Of a stretch of 64,000 bases of DNA, positions 1 to 12,175 are shown piece after piece. The notes beneath the pieces were generated by a model. The model ran no database searches and was not told the DNA's origin. It was given only the letters and a program-made list of their open reading frames with translations. Numbering within the stretch: position 1 is the first letter of the stretch; every line of letters begins with the position of its first letter. The stretch spans positions 90,985,029-91,049,028 of the forward strand of contig CM043959.1 in NCBI GenBank assembly GCA_014529385.2, written 5' to 3'. Both the position numbers and the translations under genes were made by a program. The stretch comes from Adiantum capillus-veneris (Eukaryota > Streptophyta > Polypodiopsida > Polypodiales > Pteridaceae).

Positions 1-819
1 ACCTCCAATGGATGAAATACAATCGTTTTGATTTGAGATTCAAAACCCATGTTTGCTAGGGGCTTTTTAATTCTTTGCCTTTTTCGTATCACTGGTGCCG
101 ACATTTTTCTCCATTGCTTTCACTTTAATACTGCAGACATAAGAACTAGATGTTCAGTTGAAATAAATAAAAAAACTTTTCAATATATTAGAAAACCAAT
201 CACTAAGAAAGCAATCAAATCTACACAATATGAGATTTGCAATGCACTCTAGTCAATTCCACAAATCGACCACATATGTTCTGAGAGAACATACACATTG
301 CAATGCACTCTCTACATTGCATTATGGAAACAAAAATAATATGAAATTGTCAATGCAATTATAAATAATGATTAGTTACATATCCTCTGCCATCTGAAAA
401 CAATAAGACACAACTATTTTCACATGCTACAAAGAATCATCAACATTTACATTGAAATGATGATAATTATTTGCAAAACACACATGAAAGAAATAATGTT
501 GATGATTGACCATCTCATGCACTAACAATCTTTTAAATATAATACATAATTCACTCCCTATATAAACCAATGCATAAAACAAGGCAATGAAATATTCGAT
601 AGAATTACACAATTGAGGACTACTTGTACCCAATCAAGGATTGTAGCCCCCTTATGCATTCAATTCAATATATAAAAGCTAATTTCATCCAATTAAGGAT
701 TATAGCTATCATATTGTGCAGTGGAAATGTATATCAATTCAAATCTATGATGGTGAAAAATGCAAGACTTCAAGGATCTTTATATACCGAGTACACTAGT
801 ACACGGCATCCGACCCTTG
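1..819. other. No gene seen; AT-rich flank
   Basis: Short open frames occur on both strands but none has a recognisable domain or biased composition. I see no RNA gene or repeat structure. It ends at the ACTAT target duplication (820-824) of the following LTR element. Confidence 0.6.
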
Positions 820-824
820 ACTAT

Positions 825-996
825 TGTAAGAAACTAGGCAACTAGGCTCTACTGGATCCTCCTCCCAACCTCCCTTTATAGGTGGGCTTCCATCCCCTTG
901 CCCTAGACGGATCCCCTGCCCACACTACCTAGCCCGGCCCTTGGCTGTAGTCCTTGCCTAGCCTAGTCCTTAGGGTACAGGACCCATGTCCTGACA
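825..996 (-). repeat. 3' LTR of R1
   Basis: This 172-bp repeat matches 6236-6407 with about 11 substitutions and no indel. It opens TG and closes CA, as expected for an integrase-processed end. Confidence 0.92.
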
Positions 997-1012
997 TTAC
1001 TTTCCCCTTAAG
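997..1012 (-). other. Polypurine tract of R1
   Basis: Read on the minus strand the tract is CTTAAGGGGAAAGTAA, directly abutting the LTR. This is the usual position of the plus-strand primer for reverse transcription. Confidence 0.7.
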
Positions 1013-1191
1013 GAAGAGTTTTCGTCCTCGAAAACACAAGTAGTAACATCTTCTTAAGAATACTGGTGTTCTCTTTATTGACGTCCCATAAGTGAGCCAG
1101 TTGTCTGTATGACCGATAATTGGTGTAGTGAGGAGGTTCAATGAAACCAAGAGGAATATCTTGATTTTCAACATTGTTGTCCGTTTGCAAC

Positions 1192-1335
1192 CACTTTGGT
1201 CTAAATGGTAACTCCATATATAACTCACTTGAGTGCTGTAAAGGAGGAACCACAACTAAGAGTCACTTGGGTTTAAATGGTAACTCCATTTATAACTCAC
1301 TTGAGTACTGTAAAGGAGGAACCACAACTAAGAGT
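1192..1335. repeat. 72-bp tandem duplication inside R1
   Basis: Two adjacent units (1192-1263 and 1264-1335) share the blocks TAAATGGTAACTCCAT and AAGGAGGAACCACAACTAAG with a few substitutions. The period is 72 bp, a multiple of three. I see no coding sense in it. Confidence 0.8.
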
Positions 1336-4300
1336 TGTCCAAAGGCATAACCAGTTTTCAGATCTTCTGAAGGTACTGGAATAATGCAAGGAAACCTTGG
1401 CGTAACTTTCCATGTAGTTGTGAGCCAGATTTCCTACTCGCCTGAGTATATTGAACAGTCCGTTACATGTTCATCCCTAATGAAGGTTACTTGCCATCAT
1501 GTTCTGTCAGCACACCTCGTAAGTCCTTGAGGTATGAAAGTATTGACACAATCTCCAATCCCACCACCAGAGGTGTTCAAAGTCGAAAATCGTACGTAAG
1601 CAAATTCTATAATAGGGAGAAAATCATCTATTTAGAGATGCGTTGTGTTAACGTATGCTCTTAGCAGATCCTTTAGCACAAGAGTACTGTTTGTAATCTG
1701 CCCATCCCCTTGGATAACTGACAGTACTGAGGTGTGTTTTCCTCACGGTTACAGACAGTAGTCCCAGATGACTGGTAAATGGGAAATCACAGTAGTGGTT
1801 AACATTGGTGAAGAATTAACAATGTCTGAAATAACCATCGTGGTTAAGTTGAAAAAATCCGCAAACACCCAAACTCAGCCATGACCTCTATTGGTGATTT
1901 TAGTGGATCCAAAAGTAATCTCAAAGAGATAGTGCACATAGAGTGCAAAATGCTTCATAAGCAACAACTTGAGGAATATGCATGCCATTCCAAATCAGCC
2001 TTTGCTAAACACTAGGGCCCATAACACCTAGTGTCCATGCATTTAGCAAAACACAGATCCGAACCTGTATTTCCATGGTAATTCTTGCCAATACTTATGG
2101 CAAATGTGATGCGCCTAGCACACATTAACAGGAATGTAAATAGTTCTAAAAAGAAACTAAATACTTTCATTTGCAATCTTTTGCAGGCTTTGCTTAAACG
2201 TCTGAATCATAATAGAAGGTGAAACAGCGATCACTTCAAGATAAAAACAATGAAAATTTTTCATTTGCTATATGTATAAACAACCATCTGTAATGTTGTT
2301 TAGCAATACTTGTACCTTAACAAGTCATTCTAAGTATCCGACAATTTCTGGCCACGAAATTGCTCCTGATACGTCGTGCTGAAAATGATCTAGAAAACAG
2401 ATGTGACCAGGACTTAGGGACTTTGTCGTGACACATATTTGAAATAGGGGACGCCAGTGTCAGTCCCAGAGACTCATATTCGCCACATGTGGAATATGTC
2501 TCAACTAAGAATGTCTGAAAAAGAACATCCTACAAGTACAAGATGTACTTGTGTGTGGAGGTACCTCTAAACACTTTACGACAAGAGTGAGAAGGACCCT
2601 CATTCATTGCTCCACACTGGCTAAACCGAACTCCTTGAGTTCCTAGACCAAGTTGTATCCCATGTGACAACATGTGCCAAATTGAACCCTACAAGTAGGT
2701 TCGTAACAGCATAAGGCAGAAAGATTGGATACTTGGCCCAAAATACTGTGTGCCGACATGCCCTTGGCATGACTCTGTAGCATTCAAGCATACTTATACG
2801 TCTTGAAAAACCAAGCAAAGCATACTAAAAATGGAATAACACCAAATCAATAGATGCATACTTGGAGATTCGAACGTAATGTGCACTTACCCGTATTCAA
2901 ATGGGAAGGAGCACGTCTCCTACCTGAAAAAACAAACTGCATTGCACTGGGAAGCCTGGTTGTTGCCTTTGCAATCCAAGCTCTTGGATTAGAATCTACG
3001 TAGTCAAACCCCTTGATAAGACTTTTTGTAGAAACTGCTCAACTAGCAGATAACGGTAACCAACAGAGTTAACCGTGTACAGATTGAGTGGAATCAACTT
3101 GAAAAGTGTGCTCGTCTGCTACTGTGTGGTAGATTGCGGAATTCTTTCCTTGAAAGTATAACTGGGAGAGATCAACTGTGATCCTCAATGCAGATCAAAC
3201 TGTGATCCTTAATGCCTATGGGGTGATGTAGTAATCACCTGTCGGGTCTTACCCCAAAACAATATGTCCATAGACACTCCTTAGTGCTATAGAGAGTGTA
3301 GGAGACCCACACAAGTGAACTACCGATCTCTTATGGACAGCCATGCTGTCAGAAATGATTGCTGCGTCTATACTCCGTGGTAGAGAGCAGCTGGTGTGAG
3401 TTTAAGATTATCAAAAACTCAACTTGAGTGTCGTACTAAAAACATGTAGTGCAAAAATGACACCCTAAATATCCGTAATGAGAAGACGCTTGCTTGTCCC
3501 ATAACGTCGATGTGTACTTCCGTGGGTATATGTTGAAAACAATCACCCAAAAAATGCCAGTAGTTGGGTCTTACCCTTGTTCAGATATCGGTGCTTAGTC
3601 TGTTTGGCTCATAGCCCTTCTGCAAAGTAGTGATCAATCGAGGAACCGATGAAGACTAATTTGAGTAGTATCTTAAGCATGTGCTAGCTGTGAGTTAGAG
3701 CACCTTGGCTCAAGTTGACTCACGAGAAGAATATGTATCAAAAGCTTGTTATATTATTCCCTTAGAGAGAAGAAGAAGAAGAGCATACTGGGCTGAGGAA
3801 CTTTCCTTAAGGTTGTAGAGTGTGTACCCAAGTTGTGTGTCCAGACTCATCTTATGCCGGACTTGCAGCTTAACGTATAAGCAGTCCACAATTTTTTGGT
3901 ATGACTCTCTCATCGAGAGAGGTAATAGAAGAACGTAAAACTCATTCCGACCCACATACCTTGTAGGGGTCGTGATTGTATGAGGATGACTTGGCATTGG
4001 GAGTGTGCCTGGGAATCAAGTCCAAATTTTTGGTTCTTTTTATTGCGGTTGTTGACAGCAACCAAGAAACACATTAAACAATCCGTCACTTAGTTTGTCC
4101 TTGACAGAGTTGCGAGTGCAATAGCGGAAGTGTAATCCATGAAGCGGTGGAATTCAGGCCACCTAGTGAGCATGCCGTGCATGCAAAATTGTAAGCCCTT
4201 GGCTATTATAACGGCCTCAAGCATGAGAGCCGAAACCAAAAGTGCCTTGCAGAGTCTTCCTTGGTAGCGATGCATCATAACGTGTTGTTGCCATACATAA

Positions 4301-4828
4301 AATGGGAGTGAATTGCAATGGTAATAGTTTCCCAAACTGGCGTGCCAATGCCCTTGATGCCAAGTCAATGGGCAGTATCGTGGCACATGTGAGAAGCCTT
4401 GTGTCATGTGAAATGGGCCAAGCATTTGGTATTTCATAATACTGTCCACAGTAAATGCAAAACCTGAGTTGCAGGACACGTGTATCATATACACCCTAAT
4501 TCAGTGATCTTGGATGCATCTCAGAATGTTTTCGGTAGATCACATAAGCCGAGATGATGTGACTGGTCATACCAAAAATGAGTGTGGCAGAAAACAATTC
4601 GGGTTTAACAGTACCCAATTCAAAAAAAACGTACAATATGCTGAAACTTCCATATTGAAGTATGAAAAAATGGCTACGCCTAACATATTCAAAAATCCAT
4701 ATAACTACTGTGTCGTGCACCAAAACTGGAGTTGATGTCAAAGCACAAACTCATGCATCATGCTTAAATGTTCCGACATGTGGGCACTGCTTTTTTTGAT
4801 GTGTTCCTAAGCAAATAAAGCATAATTT
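1336..4828. other. R1 interior without recognisable genes
   Basis: About 3.5 kb lies between the LTR-proximal duplication and the possible gag remnant. Only short, unbiased open frames are present. A small local repeat of a GATCAACTGTGATCC-type motif occurs near 3171-3210. I cannot find protease, RT, RNase H or integrase signatures on either strand. Confidence 0.55.
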
Positions 4829-5448
4829 TTAACTTTTTGCACGTTGAAATTCGGATGGTGATAGGCACTTCTTGACCACGTTGGTCGTGCCCTGATTTGT
4901 TCTGACAACCAAAGTATTGTGGACATGTTGGACCTCTTTGGTCATAACTGGTAAATTGGCAACCCCCTGGATTGCTCGCAAGTGGAGAGCTGATTCTGGT
5001 AGCATTCTATAAATTAGTTGTGTAAGATTTTCTACTTGTGTAACCAAGATTTGAACCCTCACAGCGAGCTTGCGAAATCGGGCATCAAAAGTTTTCCAGT
5101 CCTGTCGAGTGACACACTCCTTGGCATCTGGCAATTGACTGTCATCCTCTAGAATATCCAACACGCTCTGGAAGGAGGGGTTAACAAACGAGGAGACAGA
5201 GATGGATCACCTGGGTTTGCACCATCCATCCCTGTTGCCACGAGGGTACTCTCCGTGAGAGTATCCGGCCCCATGACATCCACAGGTGGAGCCCATTCAA
5301 TATATTCAAAGTCAAACATGTGTTGATCATCAATTTCCGCACTCATGGAAAATCTGTGTTGTGCGAACAAAAGAGAAAACAGTACCTGATGTCGATCGCC
5401 CTTGCAAAGTATAGCTACTCCGTGTCGTAGCCTGAATCGTCTCAGCAC
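4829..5448 (-). pseudogene. Possible gag remnant of R1 (not recognised)
   Basis: Two minus-strand open stretches (5448-5149 and 5164-4829) overlap by 16 bases in different frames, consistent with one gene broken by a frameshift. Together they would encode about 200 residues. The first part is acidic around MSAEIDDQHMFDFEYIEW, and the second has a helical, heptad-like stretch (QILVTQVENLTQL). Position fits gag: it lies close to the primer site, at the 5' side of the element. I see no zinc knuckle and no conserved capsid motif, so the gag call rests on position only. Confidence 0.35.
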
Positions 5449-6222
5449 TTAATCGAATTTATAGCAGATTGCTAGAATGAACTGATCTGAGCTGAACGCC
5501 TAGGTTGAAGTCAGATTGTAAATCCCAAGCCACCGAGCAATCAATAATTGATTTGGAACCGAGGACGCCTTTGAAAACGCAAATCAATTCAGAGTAGTCG
5601 ATGATGGGATTTGCATCGTATGCAAACGAAAAATCAGTCGGAATTTGATTTGCTCAAAATACTGAATTAGTCTAGCCGAAAAACGAATTATGGTTGTTTA
5701 TCTTCCACCCGAACACGCAGGTTCTGGAATTTTCTGCAGTATTCAAGTAAAATTTGAAGCCGTGACGATCGAGGGGCTTTCCTCTGTGGTTGAAGCTTGC
5801 TCTGGATTGCCCGCCTACCTTGAGTTGCTAATGTACTCATGGGAAGGGCCACTGAGAGTGGCCAAGACGCAATTGAATGGCCAAAGGCCCTTGTAAATAT
5901 GAAATCTCCAAGCTTTTAAGCACAGGCAGCGAGCAGACGAAAACGAGGATGATGGCAATGATAGGGTGCCTTGCACAGGCCGGATACGGCTGCGAGGGAC
6001 TGGCGCTAGCCTTGCAACCTGAGGGCGCTCCTTTCAAGCCCAACTCCCCCCGTTTTCATGCACCACACAGTGGGTTCCAAAATGGGAAGAAGTGCCCGAT
6101 TTGGAAAGAAAAAAGGCTAAAATTGGAAAAGGACCTTAAAAAGCAGCGGTTCTCACAAAAGGGGCATGTTTTTAGGGGCCAAAGATGACCACGCCTAGAG
6201 AGAGAGTGGAAGAGATTCCCAA

Positions 6223-6235
6223 GCTCTGATACCAG
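6223..6235 (-). other. Primer-binding site of R1
   Basis: The minus strand reads CTGGTATCAGAGC immediately next to the right LTR. TGGTATCAGAGC is complementary to the 3' end of plant initiator tRNA-Met. This fixes the orientation of the element. Confidence 0.9.
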
Positions 6236-6407
6236 TGTAAGAAACTAGGCAACTAGGCTCTACTGGATCCTCCTCCCAACCTCCCTTTATAGGTGGGCTC
6301 CTAGCCCCTTGCCCTAGCCAGATCTCCTATCCACACTGCCTAGCCCGGCCCTTGGATGTAGTCCTTGCCTAGCCTAGTCCTTAGGGTACAGGACCCCTGT
6401 CCTGACA
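6236..6407 (-). repeat. 5' LTR of R1
   Basis: This is the 172-bp partner of 825-996. It is followed by the second ACTAT target copy at 6408-6412. Confidence 0.92.
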
Positions 6408-6412
6408 ACTAT

Positions 6413-6960
6413 CAACTCGTTATTTAAATATGCTCATCTTCTAAAACCAACTACAGCCCTTTTATGGACCAATGGCTTCATCACAATGAGCATGACTCTC
6501 CAAATTCTCAATTGTTTTGGTTTAGTACCTTTATGTTCGGTGAAGGATTTAAATTTTTTGAGAAGTGGTTACCAAATTAAGAATCACGTTCGGCCCAAGA
6601 AAAGGACCTGTGACTCTGTAACCTTAGGTCAATTCACAAGGAGATGACTGTACCCGGCACTCGGATATACTCCCCAGGGATTTGCCTAGTTAAAATGCCA
6701 AAGTAAGAAGAGGTTTACTATATAAGTCTGGCCCGCCAGGCTTTCCCATTTTCCCGGCGGGCCCGCCGGTAAAACCCTACAGCCCGGCGGGGCCCGCCGG
6801 GAAAATGAAAAATCCCGACGGGCCTACCGGCTCTATTGGTTTTTGCAAGTCACCATCAAGATCACGTTAACAATTAATGTGATCACGTGATTTTCTTGTG
6901 TAAATACTAGAGTTATTAACGTAATCACACGATCGTGATTATGTCAATGAAATCCCTGAC
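6413..6960. other. Spacer with GC-rich palindromes, no gene
   Basis: No coding signal is visible. At 6729-6838 a GC-rich block repeats the core GCCCGCCGG in both orientations. It contains the perfect 16-bp palindrome CCGGCGGGCCCGCCGG at 6754-6769. It is followed by an AT-rich stretch with repeated GATCAC/GTGATC motifs (6861-6945). A related block lies in the opposite orientation at about 58700-58930. Confidence 0.6.
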
Positions 6961-8054
6961 TGCCCCGCTCTGATGGAAAGTCGCCTGCCTTGGCTTCCCT
7001 ACCTCCCACTCATGAATAGAATCCTACCCGGATTACCTCGTACATTCAGCGAGGCTAGGCGGCCACGGCACCACCTCTAATGAGCATCTGTCAGAGTGCA
7101 TACCAGCCTCCTCCAATATAAAAGGTGAGGGTGTTTTTTCCCCTCACTTAGGCTTGGTCTTCCTTAGCTACTTGGAAATCTGCTTGGCATGGCGACTGCT
7201 CACAGGTTTCGTTAAATCTCATAACTTCAAATCCATGCTCTGATATCTGAATATAAAACAGGAATTAAAAAAAAACCTTATTGAAAAACTGGTCTTTTTG
7301 GATTCTTTTATCTTCTCACATTGGCAAAGGAGTTTTTTCTTTGGATGCTTGACTGGTACTGACTGCATAAAAGTTGACATTAAATACTAGTGATGGTGTT
7401 GGTTATGCATAAACTCTAGTGATGGTACTGGTTTGGGCTTCTTTATCTAGTACTGACTGAAACCTGGTGATGGTGCTGGTTATGCATAAACTCTGGTGCT
7501 TACTTTGCAATTTTTTCACATTTACCACTATTTCATAACACGAGTCTCTTTCTGTTGACATATAAAAGATGGATGGTTTTTCATTCTGATAATTACGGTT
7601 GATGAAGTTACATTCAAGAAGAAAAAGGAGGAGTTAATACTAGATAATTTGGCCTGGTCTAACTGGGCCTAGGTAATATTGTAATATGAGGGAGATTGCT
7701 TCTTGCCCTTACCTTGGAAATTTGACTGCAAAGGGGATGCTCTATGTCCTTTTTGATTGCTGAAGGCAAAGAAGTAATATTTTTTGCTACTGATATTTGC
7801 TGAAGGCAAAGAAGTAATATTTTTTGCTACTGATATTTTGCTGGCATTATTATAACTATTGCAGTAGGATTTGGGAAACTACTTGCTCACTGGTAACTGG
7901 AAGCACAAAATGGGATCCTTTCTGTAAACTTATATGGCATGCTTGTTGGATTTGTTTTACCTACAAACAGGGATTGGTTAGGCATTGGCTATCTGGCTAG
8001 GATCTGACCATTTTTTCATACATAAAACACTATAATTTATCTGGCTCTTAGGGG
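6961..8054 (+). repeat. Left unit of a 1.3-kb direct repeat (first part), LTR-like
   Basis: This matches 12176-13235 closely, beginning TGCCCCGCTCTGATGG in both. A TATA box at 7117-7124 suggests an LTR promoter reading rightward. This copy alone has a 40-bp tandem duplication near 7757-7838 (repeating GCTGAAGGCAAAGAAGTAAT). The unit is interrupted after AGGGG (8050-8054) by the element at 8055-10606 and resumes at 10607. Confidence 0.8.
7117..7124 (+). promoter_or_regulatory. TATA box in LTR-like repeat
   Basis: TATAAAAG sits in a GC-balanced context just upstream of GTGAGGGTG and is conserved in the right-hand copy (12332-12339). It is the expected layout for an LTR core promoter. Transcription is inferred, not seen. 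Confidence 0.5.
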
Positions 8055-8102
8055 TGTTGGAGCTTGTGCTAGGAAGCCATGGTTGTGCAAAGCAAGAAGA
8101 GG

Positions 8103-8183
<81 letters not shown>

Positions 8184-8373
8184 GTCGACACATTTTTGGA
8201 AGTAAAAGAACATGCTACATCTAATTTCATTCAAATGAAGACTTTACATAGCTTTTTTAAAGGTGATATCAACCACACCTTTTGCTCATGCAAACTCCAC
8301 TAATTGATGGTCTATAGCTGCATGGCTTGAGACTTGTTCTCACGGGCTGACCGACAAGGGCTTGAACCCAACA
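8055..8373 (-). repeat. 3' LTR of the gag-only element
   Basis: It is 319 bp long and includes an AG microsatellite at 8106-8181. Outside that run it matches 10220-10606 closely. It ends at CCCAACA. Confidence 0.9.
8106..8181. repeat. (AG)n microsatellite inside LTR
   Basis: About 76 bp of nearly pure AG lie inside the left LTR. The matching run in the right LTR is about 143 bp, and this accounts for essentially the whole length difference between the two LTRs. Confidence 0.95.
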
Positions 8374-8384
8374 ATCCCCCCCTC
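8374..8384 (-). other. Polypurine tract of the gag-only element
   Basis: The minus strand reads GAGGGGGGGAT directly before the LTR. Confidence 0.8.
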
Positions 8385-8759
8385 AAGCCCGAACTGGACA
8401 AGCAACTCATGATACCTCAAGTTTTTGGTGTACTCATCAACCGTGAGTTTTAGGTTTTCTCACAACCAAGGATTTCAGGTGTATCCATAACCTGGTGCTA
8501 GATCAATAATCCCCCCTTGAACAGATAGGGTGTAGGTCAAAAAAGTTAGCTACCAGAAATGGAGTTTTTGGTTCATTGCCAAACCTTGGGTTTATGGTGT
8601 ACCCAGTAACCTCATGAGAAGTAGGAAAAAAATAAGACTTGAGAACAAAAATGATAAATGGGAGGTCTTACCACTCATGGGTGGCAGTGTCTATAGCCCA
8701 TACAATTTATTTTGAGTAAACAACATGAAAAGAGTTGATCTAATAAATTTCCTCGTCAA

Positions 8760-8930
8760 TAGAATATATTGGAGATTCAGCGTCTCCCTCAACCACATGA
8801 ATTTGAGTTTTACCCTTTTGAAAGCACTTATTTGAAGGATGATTTGTTTTACCACAGTGAACACAAGGATTCTTCTTGAAACAGTCTTTCATCTAATGAT
8901 TGTTGCGCCCACAAATGGCACAAGATCTGA
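8760..8930 (-). pseudogene. Zinc-knuckle end of gag, frameshifted
   Basis: In minus sense two CX2CX4HX4C knuckles follow each other: CAICGRNNH, a stop, then MKDC, and next CVHCGKTNHPSNKC. Paired knuckles of this kind bind RNA in retrotransposon Gag. The reading frame differs from that of the gag body upstream, and a TAG interrupts the first knuckle. The end of this gag is therefore broken. Confidence 0.7.
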
Positions 8931-9089
8931 TTCCATTGAATGGTCGAGATGACGCTGCTGTAGCAGCACATTTAGTGACTGCATTTGCACTAGAAGTATC
9001 AGAAGAACTGGTGGGGATACGGCATTCAAGACTGTATATACACTCAGAATAATAGTAGAATTGGTACTAGGTACCCTGTGCTCTTCTTC

Positions 9090-9638
9090 CTACAATGAAT
9101 TGATGATACCATCCAAGGAGGGCAGCGGATCTTTCTCTTTTAAAACAGTAACAGTTTGATGAAATTTGTCAGTCAAACTTTTTAACAAAATGGCTGTGAG
9201 ATCTTCTTCTGGTACTGAAGCTTCGACATCAACAAGTTGAGTTTTAATACTCTTCAGTCTATTGGCTAAAGCTGCAATGTTTTCATCTTCACGCATGCGG
9301 ATGGAATATAATTCCATTTTCAAACTCATTTTTGAATACTTAGATTTGGCACCGAAAAGCTTCTCTAACTCTATCCAGGTAGCACTTGAAGAATCAACAT
9401 CGTCCAAATAATGAATAAAATCGTCTTCTAAGGAGGTTAGGATGATACCAAAAGCTTGTTCGTCTTTCCTTTGTAGCTCAGCAGATAATGCCCTTGTAAC
9501 TGCAGCGGATGTTCCAGATTCGTCGGTTGCGAGAGGCTTGACCACGTTCCATAAGTTTTTGCGCATCAAATAGCCTTTAACTTTGATCTGCCAAGTATGG
9601 AAGCCGGATCCATTGAACTTGTCGACTTTTGATGCCAT
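9090..9638 (-). CDS. Gag, Ty1/copia type (UBN2-like), N-terminal body
   Basis: This is the structural protein expected to form the virus-like particle. It has about 182 codons from the ATG at 9638. The frame is open for 28 more codons upstream, but MASKVDKFNGSGFHTWQIK is the usual start of copia Gag: a short polar lead, then the F-x-G-x-x-F/Y-x-x-W block. The body has helical copia-Gag features (AWIELEKLF-like, KLKSIKTQL-like, LLKSLTDKF). The frame ends at 9090, before the zinc knuckles, which lie downstream in another frame. In an intact relative gag would continue into protease, but nothing like that is present before the LTR. Confidence 0.8.
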   Translation of the reverse strand: MASKVDKFNGSGFHTWQIKVKGYLMRKNLWNVVKPLATDESGTSAAVTRALSAELQRKDEQAFGIILTSLEDDFIHYLDDVDSSSATWIELEKLFGAKSKYSKMSLKMELYSIRMREDENIAALANRLKSIKTQLVDVEASVPEEDLTAILLKSLTDKFHQTVTVLKEKDPLPSLDGIINSL

Positions 9639-10205
9639 ATTCGATATGCAAAGGATAGCTTTATGATGGCAAAAAATGTCCGTCAAAGAGTCGAAAACAA
9701 TTGATTTTAATTCAAGAGTCAATTTGCAGCAATCAAATTTCCGAGAAGCAACTTTGATAACAATTGATTTTCTGGAAATTCTGCAAACTAGTAAAATGCT
9801 GTAGTCCTAGCACACCGAAACACGAGCAAATATTGCAAGAATTGTAGCACAAAGAATTTGTGAGGATTTTGCAAGGGTGGGAAACAGTGCTTAAATGCAT
9901 AATCCCAATGACCATGTGTAAAATTAGAAAACCTGTGTGTGAAACCAAAGGTGTTTGGCTTTTCAATTTTTTGTGTAGCGCAGGCAGATGGCGGGCATGG
10001 CGATTATGCTTCAAGCGGGCTGTAGAAGTTGATTTTTAGCAGATGCTCTAGAGTCGAGAAACCATCAGCGTGCCAGGGCGAAGCTATTGATGCCAACTTT
10101 GTGTGTTTTGCAAGAGCGCGACTCCGCGTCCTTCATCTCTGCAGACAACGGTTCTCACAGGGCAGCTTCTTCGAGTCGAGCGGAGGCTGGGGAAGGGCCC
10201 TTATG

Positions 10206-10219
10206 GCTCTGATACCAGT
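10206..10219 (-). other. Primer-binding site of the gag-only element
   Basis: The minus strand reads ACTGGTATCAGAGC next to the LTR, matching initiator tRNA-Met. Confidence 0.9.
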
Positions 10220-10606
<387 letters not shown>

Positions 10607-10911
10607 AGGGGTACTGCCTTAAAATGTATGCAGGCTTTGATATGACTTCTCGGTCTTAAGTTTCATTGAATCAGATGCATGGTATGGCTGGTCACTATCT
10701 GGCCCTGACTGTTAGGATTGCTAGGTTGATTCCTCTTCTGGTTGGTCGAGGAAGGTACTCATGCTGACTGCCTTGATACTTAGATAATTGTTGACAAGAT
10801 ATTTGATGATATGTACTTGATGATTAACTTGCTGGTCTTTTCTGGTTTGGCTGCCATTTTCTGGTACAGTTTTGTTCACATCAGTATAGATTGTTGTTTG
10901 GCTTCTTGACT
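10607..10911 (+). repeat. Left unit of the direct repeat, second part
   Basis: This continues the sequence interrupted at 8054 and matches 13227-13496 up to GGCTTCTTGACT. Beyond this point the right copy is cut by a gypsy fragment, so the true end of the unit is unknown. Confidence 0.75.
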
Positions 10912-11475
10912 GATCCTCTGCTACTGAGCTGGAATATGACATCTAGCACTATTTTAAAAGAACCAGTTGGTGAGCATATGGGCTGATTTCCTGGTGGTGG
11001 TGCTCGCTATGCATAGTTTTTTCGGTTACTGAAATGCTTGGTCTAGCTGGTCATACTTGGAAGTTACATATTTAGGCTTAATCTAAAGGAACATTGCAAA
11101 AGGGAACACTGGTTTTTTCTACCATTTTCTGGTTCAGATTGGTTCACATCAGTATATGATGGTGTTTGGGTTTCTTTTTCTGGTACTGTCTGATCCTCTG
11201 CTACTGGGCTGAAGTATAGCAAATACAAGTAGATTCCCAATACAAGTGTTTCTCGATATTTTAATTTTTGGCAGTTACTCGAGTAAGTATCAGGAATCTA
11301 CTTGTATCGGGAAGACATTACTCGTATCGGGAATCTACTTGTATGACAAAGCTTCTACAGGAGTAATGTCTTCCTTGAGGACTTTATCTAGAGACAAATC
11401 TTCCCTTTTGAGGGTCACTCTTATATATATTTTTTATGCTTATGAAATCAAAAATCTCATCTTTCTGGTGAGGGA

Positions 11476-11522
11476 GTAGGCCCATACACAATGGGCCTAC
11501 TGCCAAGACCCATTGTGTATGG
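11476..11522. repeat. Compound hairpin
   Basis: Two alternative stems overlap: GTAGGCCCA with TGGGCCTAC (11476-11484 and 11492-11500), and CCATACACAATGGG with CCCATTGTGTATGG (11482-11495 and 11509-11522). Both are perfect. Confidence 0.85.
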
Positions 11523-11539
11523 CACCTGGGTTAGGGCGG

Positions 11540-11714
<175 letters not shown>

Positions 11715-12175
11715 TTGGTCATGACTTCTGACCAGGATGGCACCTATGGGGCTCGGTTAATGTTCTATTGTGGCTTTAGCGGATTTTACCTTATGGTTTA
11801 CATGCTAAATTACTGCCTTGGGGCTGTGGTGGCTCTAACACCTCATCTGGAGGGGGTGGTAGACTATACTCCGAATCACTTTCTGAACTCAAGCGGTTAA
11901 ATTGAGTTGTTGCCTGGTAAGGGATTACCATGTGCTTTACAAATGCTTGATTTGTTATCACATTGGTTGATATTAGAGTTTACCATAAAATTAGAACCTT
12001 CCCAACATCTTGTGTTGGCTACCCTATGGATACTGTCCCCTAATCTACCTCCTACCAGTTTTAGTTTTTAAAGCTAAAACCTATTATCTAGCCCCTCAAA
12101 AACCTCGGTGCCCTTCGAGTTCACTATCTCTACTTAGGTTTTTATCATGCTGTCGCGAATTTCATACTGTATCAT

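Larger units (their letters stand above)
825..6407 (-). mobile_element. LTR retrotransposon R1, decayed, 5.58 kb
   Basis: Two 172-bp direct repeats (825-996 and 6236-6407) start TGTAAGAAACTAGG and end CCTGACA. The element is flanked by identical ACTAT at 820-824 and 6408-6412. The initiator-Met primer site lies next to the right LTR on the minus strand, and a purine-rich tract in minus sense lies next to the left LTR, so it reads right to left. Counting by eye, the LTRs differ at about 11 of 172 positions (about 6%), so the insertion is not young. No RT, RNase H or integrase motif is visible in the 5.2-kb interior. A minus-strand stretch near 1010-1040 resembles the tail of plant Ty3/gypsy elements (frame ending, then AAGGGGAAAG). 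It could be a decayed gypsy element or a large non-coding derivative. Confidence 0.9.

Noticed and set aside
1467-1664. Small open frames in R1 interior and in AT-rich spacers
   Set aside because: Length and composition are as expected by chance; no motif.
7978-8303. Ser-Leu and Glu-Arg repeat proteins across the AG tracts (also 10155-10467, 26057-26410, 58901-59188)
   Set aside because: They are translations of a dinucleotide repeat inside LTRs or spacer; no flanking conserved sequence supports a gene.
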